From Sphingomonas sp. UNC305MFCol5.2 (lineage in GTDB: Bacteria > Pseudomonadota > Alphaproteobacteria > Sphingomonadales > Sphingomonadaceae): a stretch of 64,000 bases of DNA. The translations under genes were made by a program, and so were the position numbers. A model generated the notes under the pieces. It did no database searches, had not been told where the DNA came from, and worked only from the letters and a program-made list of their open reading frames with translations. Below, in pieces: positions 56,001-64,000 of this stretch. The stretch lies in assembly GCF_000712135.1 (NCBI RefSeq), contig NZ_JOOE01000001.1, positions 1,302,001 through 1,366,000 of the forward strand, given 5' to 3'. Position 1 is the first letter of the stretch. Each line of letters opens with the position of its first letter.

Positions 56001-56488
56001 TCGAGCTGGTGCGGGTATTCCCCGAAGGCGACCCCGCCCGGCAAATGACGGCCGCCAATGTGACGATAGTCGCCATGCCCGTAGGAAGCGGTGCGGTCAA
56101 AATACCCCCGCAATTGCGGGAAGCCGTCGCCGATCGGCTCGCGCAAATCTCCAGTCCCTTCGCACGGATCGCAGTGATCGATCCGATCCATGTTCCCATC
56201 CATGTCACCGCCCGCCTGATTCTGGCCGATGCCGACTTCGCCGCGATCGAGGCGGAACTGGCGGCCTTTCTCTCGCCCGGCGTCGACCCCGGTCTCGATC
56301 TTGTGGACCACGCCGGCATCGATCGCCTCCGGGCCCGGATCGCCGAATTCCTGCTGCGCCTGCCGCAAGTGTGCGCGATCGATCGTCTCACGGTGGTGCA
56401 GGGCGACGCGCCACCCGGCTGGCACGTGCCAATCCCCGGCACGATCGAGGTCGTCGGCATAGCCGCGACGGCATCGGCATCATGGTAG
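53084..56488 (+). CDS. large baseplate protein, J-like (Pvc11-like)
   Basis: A 1134-residue baseplate component. The start is a GTG overlapping the gp25 stop (GTGA). The first ~330 residues are largely helical (LARLDPRGLPELLADIARLAADIP, FASLALLVTADID-type segments, VEKFVEEMRELGARAASAFEASL). The body has beta-rich domains, and the C-terminal third has the baseplate J core: FRHRGRALSAWDIERLVLSEFPGIELVRVFPE near 950-980, PSQLREAVADRLAQISSPFARIAVID-type and FLLRLPQVCAIDRLTVVQG. It is the gp6-like wedge that connects hub to periphery. It overlaps the next gene by 7 bases. Confidence 0.85.
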   Translation: MTSPSPLITRWATQAGREPSAFAPELARLDPRGLPELLADIARLAADIPFHKDAGAVEGDWRKILLADPSFALALLVTADIDTRAEPLTALLEQARGATSPSGNERRLTELVEALLRFADDLDDWLGPADGSRQGQSIRRLAEEVIENVLGPQLQLLFDEVVAVEEAEPSGRLRQDHRHWDAPQRPWRRAMIEGEVRGVAEAVERAWASRMLEALADAVEKFVEEMRELGARAASAFEASLRSGDHNPHPALVIAFAHLFGHACDLLNQVPQQLIDFYQQTLLRAAPAPGQPDRMLVAVVPKPGTRPTLAKGTLLPAGKDADGRGIAFATDASLAVTGAVLREARLWRPGSGDTTLHPLTPGPEGQLGDAAMGVAAPLPGEPFEAKAIFSTPLLDLAGGTRRVALELDLGATVDVAGAELRLCVSTAQGWLSVPSPDCSFDAGTLAVSFTLRPDFPPLAPCPSEAVDRVAQPALRLTLAAGALADAHIADARLNIAVKDLPGLQIRTPAGPASASAAAPFGAPPWPGGWLRVDHPVLAGPPLDRLVLRFDWAGLPPGDGGFADHYRGYVVDGQGRMFDSPPFDNAAFSVTLAAPVHGWDVAQRLPLFAPASIDVRPPVPAVPPPNVFTAEFEPAPPLMPEQGPLAPVSWFAVTASDSGEPLPDHICVTLAGPAQGFGHSLHAANVQYATEAMARGDAPLPARPGLLRRMLRAILTLPAKLLKKIEGIETEPEAAPEPVVVLLPNPPFQPLLSGIGLDYARMVETGALTLHHAATLDSPIPVPIVGAPLFPAGPGEVTLDLYFEGARTSEVLAMLVQLAASDAEDTSPGYSYRTAGNWKPLPSAALLADETSNLTTTGILRIAVPADAAQPFVLRLTFATATAPPAITAILPDAVSATRLIQDTGQAMPPVPAGTVTRLPGMAHVVQPLDTSGGQPREAPATLRARTAERVRHRGRALSAWDIERLVLSEFPGIELVRVFPEGDPARQMTAANVTIVAMPVGSGAVKIPPQLREAVADRLAQISSPFARIAVIDPIHVPIHVTARLILADADFAAIEAELAAFLSPGVDPGLDLVDHAGIDRLRARIAEFLLRLPQVCAIDRLTVVQGDAPPGWHVPIPGTIEVVGIAATASASW

Positions 56489-58380
56489 CGCCCGCGGTCA
56501 TCGCCCGTGATCCGGTGGTGCCGCCCGCCCAGGATTTCGATGCGCTCAAAAGCGAGGCGATCGGCCTGCTGCAGCAATTATGCGCACATTGGACCGATTA
56601 TAACGCGCACGATCCCGGTGTGACCTTGGTCGAGTTGCTCAGCTATGCGCTGACCGATCTCGGCTATCGCGCGACGCTGCCGATCGCGGATCTGCTCGCC
56701 GGTGCGAAGCTGGAGGCGCGGGGCGGAGTCTATCCCCCCTGGCGCGCGCTTCCCTCGCCGCCCGTCACGATTCCCGATTTCCGGCGCCTGCTCCTCGACC
56801 GTGTCGAGGGGCTCGCCAATGTCTGGTTGACCCCGCAACGCGACGATGCCGATGCCGACGGCCTCTACGGCATCCGTCTCCACGCCAGGCTGCCGCTCCC
56901 CGGCGTGCATCCGGAATCCTACCCGCGCTACCGCGACCTGATCGCCCGGGCACAGCGCGTCTTCTCGCGGAACCGGCCACTGTGCGAGGATATCGGTTCG
57001 ATCCGCGTACTTCGGCCGATCCGGACGGTCGTGCGTGCGGATGTTGCGCTCGATCACGATGTGCGCCCCGAGACGGCAATGGCCGAGGCGCTGTTCCGGC
57101 TTGCGCTAACACTCGCGCCCGAGCCGCGGCGTACCGGGCTCGGCGCCGGGGCCGCTCCCTCGGCTCTCGACGGACCGCTGCTGAACAAGGGCCTGATCGC
57201 GGCGGGCGAACTGACCGACAAGCCGGCGAACATCGATCCCGAGACGCTCGCCGAGATCCTGCGCGACGTGCCCGGCGTGTTGCGGGTCTCGGATCTCGGC
57301 CTTTGGATCGAGGGCCACGAACTGTGCGAAGGCGCGTATCGGATCGACGCCGACAGCTATTGCAGCCTCGACGCCGGGATCGAACACGAGACGCTGCCGC
57401 TCGCGTTCAACGTCGGCGGGCGCAGCTGCGCGATCGATCGCGGCGAAGTGCTGCGGCGATTGCTGCGGCGCTGGGACGCCCACCGCGCGGACCACCCGAT
57501 CAAGGCCGCCTGGCGGGAGGCCTTCATACTGCCCGAGGGACGCGCCCGCGCGCTCGACCAGTTTGCGCCGCTGGGGCCGCAACTGCCCCGCGTCTACGGC
57601 CTTGCCGGCACCGGCAAGCCCGAGACTCCGGCGGCGGCGCAGCTTCAGGGATTCCTCGCCATCTTCGAAACAGTGATGCGCGGCATGTGCATCCGGCTGG
57701 ATGAAGTCGCGGCGCTGCTCGGCGGCAAGATTCCCGCGGACCTCTCCGCGCGCCATCGCGAGGACCTGCTGGACTTGTTGCTCGCGCTCTACGGCATTCC
57801 CGCCGATGGCATTCCGATACCGCCGCATCTCGCCGGTTGCCGCACGGCGGCAGCGGTCCATCGCGTCACGATCAAGCAAGCCCTGCTCGACCAGCGCGCA
57901 ACGCTTGCGAAGCGCCGGGGCCGCGGTTTCGATCCCGATGCGCGCAGCCGGACCCGCGGTGTCGCCGGCGCAGCACTTCAGGCCAATCTCCTTCTCGGAA
58001 GCGGCCGCGGCCGCCACGGGCGCGTCTGCCTGGTCGAGCATATGATGCTTCGCCCGCGCACCCGGGCGCGCCGCGAGCTCGAAGGAGGCCGCTTCAATTA
58101 CGCCATGGCGGTCAGTGCGGGGATCGCGATGCGCGACGAGGAGCGTCACGACCCTCGCTATCGCGCGGAGATTGCAGCGGCGATCCGCGAGGCGCTGCCC
58201 GCGCATGTCGCGCTTCACGTCCACTTCCTCGATCTCGCGCGGTGGCGACGGCTGCATGATCTCAATCGCCTATGGCATGCCGCGCTGGCGCTCGGCGAGC
58301 GGCACGCCGCCGATCAACTCGCCGCCGAACTGCGCGATGTGCTCGAACGCTGGTCGCATCGCGAACGCGGACGCGAATGA
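56482..58380 (+). CDS. baseplate protein (Pvc12-like)
   Basis: A 632-residue second baseplate protein. The ATG is inside the end of the previous gene (ATGGTAG). The N terminus FDALKSEAIGLLQQLCAHWTDYNAHDPGVTLVELLSYALTDLGYRA is typical of the gpJ/Pvc12 family, followed by beta-rich segments (YGIRLHARLPLPG, VRADVALDHDVRPETAMAEALF, EILRDVPGVLRVSDLGLWIEGHE) and C-terminal RVCLVEHMMLRPR, YRAEIAAAIREALPAHVALHVHFLDLARW. It pairs with the Pvc11-like protein as wedge dimer in known systems. It overlaps the ATPase gene by ATGA. Confidence 0.85.
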   Translation: MVAPAVIARDPVVPPAQDFDALKSEAIGLLQQLCAHWTDYNAHDPGVTLVELLSYALTDLGYRATLPIADLLAGAKLEARGGVYPPWRALPSPPVTIPDFRRLLLDRVEGLANVWLTPQRDDADADGLYGIRLHARLPLPGVHPESYPRYRDLIARAQRVFSRNRPLCEDIGSIRVLRPIRTVVRADVALDHDVRPETAMAEALFRLALTLAPEPRRTGLGAGAAPSALDGPLLNKGLIAAGELTDKPANIDPETLAEILRDVPGVLRVSDLGLWIEGHELCEGAYRIDADSYCSLDAGIEHETLPLAFNVGGRSCAIDRGEVLRRLLRRWDAHRADHPIKAAWREAFILPEGRARALDQFAPLGPQLPRVYGLAGTGKPETPAAAQLQGFLAIFETVMRGMCIRLDEVAALLGGKIPADLSARHREDLLDLLLALYGIPADGIPIPPHLAGCRTAAAVHRVTIKQALLDQRATLAKRRGRGFDPDARSRTRGVAGAALQANLLLGSGRGRHGRVCLVEHMMLRPRTRARRELEGGRFNYAMAVSAGIAMRDEERHDPRYRAEIAAAIREALPAHVALHVHFLDLARWRRLHDLNRLWHAALALGERHAADQLAAELRDVLERWSHRERGRE

Positions 58381-59714
58381 CGGGCAACGGCGCCGTGATC
58401 GAGGCCGAGATCGGCTGGTTCCGCGAAGTGTTGAACCTGCGGCTCGATCTGCATGCCCGCGAGGCCGATGGCGATGTGCTCGCGCGCGTGCCGGCCCCCG
58501 ATCCGGGCGCTCTGTCCGTACCCTATGCCGAAGGGGTACGCGAAGCCGGTCTCACGCCTGCCGAGCGGCTCGTGCTGATGCTCGCGCTGCTGCCGCATCT
58601 CCGCCCGCAGGCGCTCGACGTGTTCCTGATCCAGAACGACGCGAGCAAGCGCCGCTTCACCGAATTCGGCGGAGCCGAGGGCGGCACGCATGGGGGCTTT
58701 CGCCCGACACGCGAAACCGCTCTGTTCTTGCTGGGGGGCGAGAATATGGACCGGCGGCTCGCCGCATTGCAGCTGTTCGCACCCCAGGCGCCGCTCCAGG
58801 CGCGGCGGATCCTCGAGGCTGCAGAGGAACCGGGCGAAACCGGCCCCTGGGCGCCGCTGACCGTCAGCCAGCGCTGGATCGCCCGGCTGACCACGGGCAC
58901 CACCGCCGCTCCGCGCTTCGCCCCGCTATTTCCGGCGCAATTGCTCGAAACGCCCTATGTGCTGAAGGAGGTCGTCGTCGGGCAGGTCGTGCGCGAGGAA
59001 CTCGACGACCTGCTGACCTGGGTCCGCAACGAGAAGCTGCTGATGGAGGGTTGGGGGCTACGGAAGCATCTCAAGCCTGGATATCGCGCGCTGTTCCACG
59101 GTCCTCCCGGCACCGGCAAGACGATGGCCGCCGCAGCATTGGGCAAGGAATTGGGGCTGCCGGTCTATCGCGTCGATCTCTCGCGCGTGGTCAGCAAATG
59201 GGTGGGCGAGACCGAGAAGAACCTCGGCGCGCTGTTCGATCAGGCGGCGGACGGCGACATGCTGCTCTTCTTCGACGAGGCCGACGCGCTGTTCGGCAAG
59301 CGCGGCGACACGCAGAGCGCGAACGATCGTCACGCCAACCAGCAGATCGCCTATCTGCTCCAGCGCATCGAGGATTGCCCCGGCGTCGTGATTCTGGCGA
59401 GCAACCTCAAGGCGAATATCGACGCCGCCTTTGCCCGGCGCTTTCAGGCGATGGTCTATTTCCCCATGCCCGACGCTGCCGCGCGGCTGACGCTTTGGCA
59501 GATGGTGTTCGCCGAGCCGCGCCGAAAGCTCGCCGCGGGCGTATCGCTGGAGGGGCTCGCACGGCGCTACGAGCTGAGCGGCGGCGAGATGATCAACATT
59601 CTGCGCCGGCTGAGCGTGCACGCGCTGATCGACGACACCGGCTATGTTCCCGAGACGCGGATAGCCGAAGCGATCGCGCGCGAGCTCGCCAGCAGCGGGC
59701 GCGTAGCTGGCTAA
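58377..59714 (+). CDS. AAA+ ATPase of the eCIS (Pvc15-like)
   Basis: A 445-residue cytoplasmic AAA+ ATPase, a hallmark of eCIS clusters that separates them from T6SS ClpV. The N-terminal 200 residues form a helical adaptor domain (IEAEIGWFREVLNLRLDL, LVLMLALLPHLRPQALDVFL). The AAA core shows Walker A GPPGTGKT at residues 242-249, Walker B MLLFFDEADALFG, the arginine finger in ARRFQAMVYFPMP and the sensor-2-like GGEMINILRRLS. Its likely job is assembly or cargo loading in the producing cell. The tape-measure gene starts 2 bases after its stop. Confidence 0.92.
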   Translation: MTGNGAVIEAEIGWFREVLNLRLDLHAREADGDVLARVPAPDPGALSVPYAEGVREAGLTPAERLVLMLALLPHLRPQALDVFLIQNDASKRRFTEFGGAEGGTHGGFRPTRETALFLLGGENMDRRLAALQLFAPQAPLQARRILEAAEEPGETGPWAPLTVSQRWIARLTTGTTAAPRFAPLFPAQLLETPYVLKEVVVGQVVREELDDLLTWVRNEKLLMEGWGLRKHLKPGYRALFHGPPGTGKTMAAAALGKELGLPVYRVDLSRVVSKWVGETEKNLGALFDQAADGDMLLFFDEADALFGKRGDTQSANDRHANQQIAYLLQRIEDCPGVVILASNLKANIDAAFARRFQAMVYFPMPDAAARLTLWQMVFAEPRRKLAAGVSLEGLARRYELSGGEMINILRRLSVHALIDDTGYVPETRIAEAIARELASSGRVAG

Positions 59715-59716
59715 AG

Positions 59717-62700
59717 ATGCGGCGCGTGCGGCTCGATCATCTGGTCGAAGAGCAAGTGCTGACTATCGATGTCGCGCGCGGCCTGGCGCAGCCCGCGCTG
59801 CTGAATCGCATCGGGGATATCAACCGGCATCGCTTCGTCCCGGTGATCGCGCAGGTTCTCGACGAATTCGATACGCCCGGCGAGCGCGTCCGCATCGCCG
59901 CGGTGCATATCGCGCTGGGCCGCTTCGCACCGGACGATCTCCACCGCGCCGAAGCAAGCCTGCGCGAAAAGCTGCGCGCGGCATTGGCGGTCGCGCTGCG
60001 GGAAGGGGCGGACGGCACAATGCTCCGGGAACGCGAGGGCCGTGCCCTCGTCACTGCCTTCGAACATTATCTCCTCCACGGCGCCTGGCCGATCGCAAGC
60101 GCGATCGCGCTGGAGACGTCGCCGGCCGACCTGCTCGCGCAACTGATCGCCGAGGATCCGCTGGCGCTCGTCGCGATGCTGCGGCGGCGGGGCGCGCGCG
60201 ACGCGCTGCTCAGGCGGCTGGTCCGGCAGATGCCCGAAACGCTGCTCGCCGCTTTGCTGCACCGGCTGGAGCCGGTGCACGCGGCCTATGTCCTCGCCTA
60301 TCTGGGTGAGGTTCGCGAGCGTCACGCAGCGGATCGGTTGATCCCGGCGAGCCCCACGCAACTCGCCGAAATGCTCTGGACGATCGTGCTGCGCGACGCG
60401 CTGCAGGAGACCGGACTACAGGCCAATCGCAAGGCGTTCCTGCTACGCCTGCTCCGGCAATTGGCGCGGAGCGGAGGTACGACTCTCTCAGCGCTGATCG
60501 CCCAGTTGCGCCGGGGACTGCCGCGGATGCTGGCACGAAGGCGGGCGCCGGGATCGCTGGTGGCGGTGCTGGGCGAGTTGATCGCCGACGAGCCGGGCCT
60601 GCTGGCGGGTGCATTCGGCATTTCGGAACTGGCGGCATTGCTCGGCAGGCGCGCGCTCTCCGCACGCGAGCGGCGCGAGGCGGCGCGGCTGGCCGAGATC
60701 GCGGATCCGCGGCAACTGCGCTGGCTGCTTCGACGGCTCGCCGGCGAGGATCCGGCGGGGCTCGCTTCGGCGATCGAGGGGGTGCTGCCGCTCGATTATG
60801 CGCTCGCCGCGATCTGGAGCATCGAGAGGGGCGGCCTGCCCATGGCCATCGAGGCACTGGCGGAAAGCCGTGCAGAGCGCGCCGCGCTGCTCGCGCTCGC
60901 CGCCCGATCGGCCGGTCGGTCCGAAATCGCGGCCCGTCTGGCGACGACCTTGATCGCACGGATGCGCAACGCGGCAGCCGGCAGTATCCGTCTTCCCGCT
61001 GTGGAGAAGCTGGCGGCGCAGCGCCGCCACCGATCGGGAGCGATGGCGCGATTGCTGGCGGCATTGGCGGAAGCGGCGAAGGATCCGTCTCCGTCCGACC
61101 TTGCCCGCGTCCGCAAAATGCTGGCGGCCGCGATGGCGACGGATTCGCTGGCGGCGCGGCAAATGCTGCGTAACTTCGCTGCGTCGGACCCGCAGCGATT
61201 GTGCCTGCTGCTCGGCGAGCCCGACGCACCGGAAGTGGTGATCGGCCAATTGCTCGCGCCGCATCTGCATGCCGCTCTCGCCGCCCTGGCACGTGCGGCG
61301 CATTGCTCGCCGGCGGAATGGCGGGTGCTGCTCCCCATTGCAGCCGGAGCAGCCGACGGCGACTTGCCCGAGACCCTGCTCGCGGCGGCATTGACTGCGC
61401 TGGCCCGAGCCCGACGAATACCCCCGACCATGCTCCGCACCCGGCTGTCGGCGGAAGCACTCGGCATGGGAGTTTCCGAAAGGGAGGCACTGGCGCCGCT
61501 GTGGGTGACGTCCGACCGTTCCACGCGCCGGCTCGCTTCACACCATGCGGCGCTCGAGCAATTCGCCTTCTTCTGGTCCGGCAGGAACGGCATGGCGCCC
61601 GGCGAATCCGCCGCGATACTGGCCCGGCTGCTGCCGCACCTTTCAGGCCTGACGCCCGGCATGCTGCGCGCACGCTTGTCCGATGGAAATCCGCATCGCG
61701 ACAACGCGACGCTGCTTCGCCGGCTCCGTCTGCTGCCCGGATCCGCATTGTTGCGGCTGGCACTGCTTCTCTCCGCGACCAAGGCCGAATTGCGCGGAAT
61801 GCTTCCGGAGACGCTGCCTTTCACCGTGGCGACGCTCCTCGACGAGGGAAGTCTCCCCTCTCTCGTGAACGACGAAAACAGGCCGGCGCAGGGCAACCCC
61901 GCCACGGCACAGCTTTCGCGGCGCGAATTGCCGCGGTTATTGACGACACTCGCGCCCCGCGGCACGCAGGCGGCCGCATGGGTTCGACGGCGCCTCGCGG
62001 GCGCGCTGGATGTCGAAGCGGAGGCTCGGGCGCTGGTGTCGATACTGACACAGGAAGCGGCGATCGGCAGGGATCCGGATCGAAGCCAACGGCGTCGCAC
62101 GCCCGATACTGGCCTGCGGCTGGCGGCGCTGATCCGCGCTCGTCCCTTCGCGGCGCTGCGGCTGGTTGCGGAAACCAAGGACGCGCCCTTGCATCTGGCA
62201 TCGCTGCTGGCCGATGCGCAAACCCTGCCCTTGCTGTTTGCGTCGATGGCGCCTGCCGAACGCGCCCGCTCCGAAGCGCTCGCGCGACTGCTGACCGGTT
62301 GGGCGGGTCGGCGAGCTGTGGCGCCGACAAAGCTGGCCAAGGCGCTGGCACTGGCCGCTGCGGCGCAGGATTGGAGGCGCGACGGCGGGCGCGGTTTCGC
62401 GGCGGAATGGTTGCGGCAATTGTTCGCCCTGGCGAGCCTCGCCGAGCAAGCGGCGCTGCGCCACGTACTCGATCGCATTCCGGCGGAAGAGTGGATCGAC
62501 GCGCCAAAAGCGGCGAAACCGACCGAAAAGCCTCGCCGGGATATCGCTGGCAAGGTGCGTGCGCTGCTGATGCTTCGGCCCAATGCCTCGCTGAGCGCGC
62601 TCCGGCGCGCACTCGAGGATCCGCGCCGTCGGTCACGATCGGCGCGCGAGCTCGGCGAGGCCGAACTGGTCCAGCTGCTCCTGCTGCTCGCGCCGACGGC

Positions 62701-63544
62701 CGGGGCCGGCCTGCTGCACGCCGCCGAGCGTCTCGCCGCGGCTCGGCGGGCGGGAGGCGCGCCTCTCGCACGCGCCGCGCAATGGGAAGCGATCCTTGCC
62801 GCCAGCAGCGACAGGCATCCGATTCCGCACCTGACCCGGCTGTTGCTCGACGGCGCGGAGGGCGTTCCTCCCCCGCCCATCGCGACGCGCGCGCGGATCG
62901 AGGCATTGCTTTCGGCGAGCCTCGAAGGCATGCGCGATGCGCCGCTCAGGATCGCCCTCGACTTGCGCGAGCGCCACCGCCAGGATCGCGCCGCAGAGGC
63001 GCGGCCGGAGAATTCGGAGGACGCGCCCGTGACGATCCACATCGCCAATGCCGGGCTGGTCCTCGCCTCGGTCTTCCTGCCCCATCTCTTTCAGTCGCTC
63101 GATTATGTCGCGCCGGCGGAGGACGGCGGATGGCGCTGGCGCAACGGCGAATGCCAGGGACGCGCCGTTCATCTGCTGCAATGGCTCGTCGACACACGCA
63201 CCGACGCGCCCGAGCCCCTGCTCGCGCTCAACAAGATATTGTGCGGCATGCCGGTCACCGAACCCGTCCCGGCAGAAATACTGCTTGAGGAACGCGAGCT
63301 TCAGATGGGCGGCACGCTGCTCACAACGATCCTCGCGAGTTGGCCCCCGCTCGCCGAGAGCGGAGTCGAAGCGCTGCGCCAGACCTTCTTCCAGCGCGAA
63401 GGGCGGTTGGCCAAGAGCGAGCAGGGCTGGAGCCTCGATGTAGAGACTCTGGTGCTCGACGTCCTGCTCGACCAGCTTCCCTGGGGATTTTCGACGATCC
63501 TCCATCCCTGGATGCCCGCTCCGCTGACCGTCCGGTGGCGATAG
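59717..63544 (+). CDS. tape-measure-type protein of eCIS (Pvc14-like)
   Basis: A 1275-residue protein, the last gene of the cluster. It is Leu/Ala/Arg-rich and mostly helical, with repeated units such as LLxRLLRQLARSGG and LARLLPHLSGLTPGMLRARLSDG, and no membrane helices. The C-terminal ~170 residues match the contractile-injection-system tape-measure family: VTIHIANAGLVLASVFLPHLFQSLDYVA, AVHLLQWLVDT, EPLLALNKILCGMPVTEPVP, EILLEERELQMGGTLLTTILASWPPL, FFQREGRLAKSEQGWSLDVETLVLDVLLDQLPWGFSTILHPWM. Length would set tube length. ATG 59717 is the first after the ATPase stop. Confidence 0.83.
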   Translation: MRRVRLDHLVEEQVLTIDVARGLAQPALLNRIGDINRHRFVPVIAQVLDEFDTPGERVRIAAVHIALGRFAPDDLHRAEASLREKLRAALAVALREGADGTMLREREGRALVTAFEHYLLHGAWPIASAIALETSPADLLAQLIAEDPLALVAMLRRRGARDALLRRLVRQMPETLLAALLHRLEPVHAAYVLAYLGEVRERHAADRLIPASPTQLAEMLWTIVLRDALQETGLQANRKAFLLRLLRQLARSGGTTLSALIAQLRRGLPRMLARRRAPGSLVAVLGELIADEPGLLAGAFGISELAALLGRRALSARERREAARLAEIADPRQLRWLLRRLAGEDPAGLASAIEGVLPLDYALAAIWSIERGGLPMAIEALAESRAERAALLALAARSAGRSEIAARLATTLIARMRNAAAGSIRLPAVEKLAAQRRHRSGAMARLLAALAEAAKDPSPSDLARVRKMLAAAMATDSLAARQMLRNFAASDPQRLCLLLGEPDAPEVVIGQLLAPHLHAALAALARAAHCSPAEWRVLLPIAAGAADGDLPETLLAAALTALARARRIPPTMLRTRLSAEALGMGVSEREALAPLWVTSDRSTRRLASHHAALEQFAFFWSGRNGMAPGESAAILARLLPHLSGLTPGMLRARLSDGNPHRDNATLLRRLRLLPGSALLRLALLLSATKAELRGMLPETLPFTVATLLDEGSLPSLVNDENRPAQGNPATAQLSRRELPRLLTTLAPRGTQAAAWVRRRLAGALDVEAEARALVSILTQEAAIGRDPDRSQRRRTPDTGLRLAALIRARPFAALRLVAETKDAPLHLASLLADAQTLPLLFASMAPAERARSEALARLLTGWAGRRAVAPTKLAKALALAAAAQDWRRDGGRGFAAEWLRQLFALASLAEQAALRHVLDRIPAEEWIDAPKAAKPTEKPRRDIAGKVRALLMLRPNASLSALRRALEDPRRRSRSARELGEAELVQLLLLLAPTAGAGLLHAAERLAAARRAGGAPLARAAQWEAILAASSDRHPIPHLTRLLLDGAEGVPPPPIATRARIEALLSASLEGMRDAPLRIALDLRERHRQDRAAEARPENSEDAPVTIHIANAGLVLASVFLPHLFQSLDYVAPAEDGGWRWRNGECQGRAVHLLQWLVDTRTDAPEPLLALNKILCGMPVTEPVPAEILLEERELQMGGTLLTTILASWPPLAESGVEALRQTFFQREGRLAKSEQGWSLDVETLVLDVLLDQLPWGFSTILHPWMPAPLTVRWR

Positions 63545-63595
63545 TCGGCTGCAAATCGCGCATTTTTCCTTGTCCGCGAGGCGATTTCTTGACAA

Positions 63596-63606
63596 TAGTC
63601 TGACTA
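63596..63606. promoter_or_regulatory. GntR/FadR-type palindrome before second dehydratase
   Basis: TAGTC-T-GACTA is a perfect odd dyad fitting the TNGTCNGACNA pattern of FCD-type GntR regulators. It lies 36 bases before the dehydratase ATG. Just upstream, AAATCGC (63553-63559) and GCGATTT (63581-63587) form a weak hairpin that may end the eCIS transcript. Nothing else is seen in 63545-63642. Confidence 0.5.
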
Positions 63607-63642
63607 ATACGGGCACACGCCCAAGGGGCTCACATCACCAAA

Positions 63643-64000
63643 ATGACGCATGATTCCAGCATGACACCGCGCAAACTTCGTTCCCGCGCATGGTTCGACG
63701 ATCCCTCGAACGCCGACATGACGGCGCTCTATCTCGAGCGCTACATGAACTTCGGGATCAGCCTCGACGAGCTCCAGTCGGGCAGGCCGATCATCGGCAT
63801 CGCCCAGACCGGCAGCGACCTCTCGCCCTGCAATCGTCACCATCTCGTTCTCGCCGAGCGCATCCGCGAAGGCATTCGCGACGCGGGCGGTATCGCGATC
63901 GAATTCCCCGTCCATCCGATCCAGGAGACCGGCAAGCGCCCGACCGCGGGGCTCGACCGCAACCTTGCCTATCTGGGGCTGGTCGAGACGCTCTACGGCT
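63643..64000 (+). CDS. IlvD/Edd-family sugar-acid dehydratase (5' part)
   Basis: Only the first 119 codons are in the window; no stop is reached before the edge. The translation ([21 protein letters not shown], then [75 protein letters not shown]) aligns with XylD residue for residue, including the first cluster cysteine in SPCNR. It is a second paralogue, differing at the IQETGKRP segment (IFENCRRP in XylD), so it probably acts on another aldonate, for example arabinonate, galactonate or gluconate. A second in-frame ATG is at 63661. Confidence 0.85.
   Translation, partial: MTHDSSMTPRKLRSRAWFDDPSNADMTALYLERYMNFGISLDELQSGRPIIGIAQTGSDLSPCNRHHLVLAERIREGIRDAGGIAIEFPVHPIQETGKRPTAGLDRNLAYLGLVETLYG

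Noticed and set aside
60796..63048. 750-residue Ser/Ala/Arg-rich minus-strand frame opposite the tape measure
   Set aside because: Composition typical of antisense translation of Leu/Ala/Arg-rich genes; no start context.
45071..63544. Type VI secretion system or prophage
   Set aside because: No TssJ/L/M membrane complex, no ClpV and no capsid, terminase, portal or lysis genes; the DUF4255 cap and Pvc15-like AAA+ ATPase point to eCIS.

Overview
The window is GC-rich DNA (strong G/C third-position bias in every real gene, few AT-rich gaps) and looks like the chromosome of a Sphingomonas-like alphaproteobacterium. The evidence is the Caulobacter-type oxidative xylose pathway, TonB-dependent receptors of the Xanthomonas/Caulobacter type paired with tryptophan-halogenase-like flavoproteins and a cupin/JmjC protein, and LacI-type regulators with short perfect palindromes as operators. 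I see no rRNA, tRNA, CRISPR array, integrase or transposase.

Region 1 (1-25000) is a xylan/glucuronoxylan and xylose utilisation locus. xylB and xylC (D-xylose dehydrogenase, xylonolactonase) face right at the left edge. A divergent block reads left: a LacI-type XylR-like repressor, a sugar-porter transporter and xylD (xylonate dehydratase). A periplasmic GH3 enzyme faces right. A tightly packed four-gene operon (two halogenase-like flavoproteins, GH43, GH9) is divergent from a large TonB receptor, which is followed by a cupin protein and a convergent GH67 alpha-glucuronidase. One LacI-type palindrome (TGGTAGCGCTACCA and close variants) recurs before the GH3, halogenase, TonB-receptor, GH67 and transporter genes, so the block reads as one regulon. 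The later Weimberg or Dahms steps are not in the window.

Region 2 (25000-32000) is mixed: a P-loop kinase next to a PfkB sugar kinase, an ArsR regulator, an AlkB-like dioxygenase, two MFS transporters and an RNB-domain ribonuclease. Region 3 (32000-44750) has a second carbohydrate regulon: a GH3 beta-glucosidase, a LacI regulator, a lipoprotein of the glycoamylase/GH144 fold family and an Oar-like TonB receptor, linked by a second palindrome (TGTAACCGGTTACA). Between them lie a methyltransferase/MerR pair sharing a typical MerR promoter, an N4-(beta-N-acetylglucosaminyl)-L-asparaginase/CutC pair and a PstS-like lipoprotein.

Region 4 (45071-63544) is a compact, one-directional extracellular contractile injection system (eCIS) cluster of 13 genes, most overlapping by 1-7 bases: DUF4255 cap protein, an unassigned protein, one sheath, two tubes, a DUF5908 protein, LysM tail protein, VgrG-like spike, PAAR tip, gp25 wedge, two large baseplate proteins, an AAA+ ATPase and the tape-measure-type protein. 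No receptor-binding fibre and no recognisable toxin are present. At the right edge a second IlvD/Edd sugar-acid dehydratase begins (63643 onward) behind a GntR/FadR-like palindrome, so sugar catabolism resumes and the eCIS looks embedded in a carbohydrate island.
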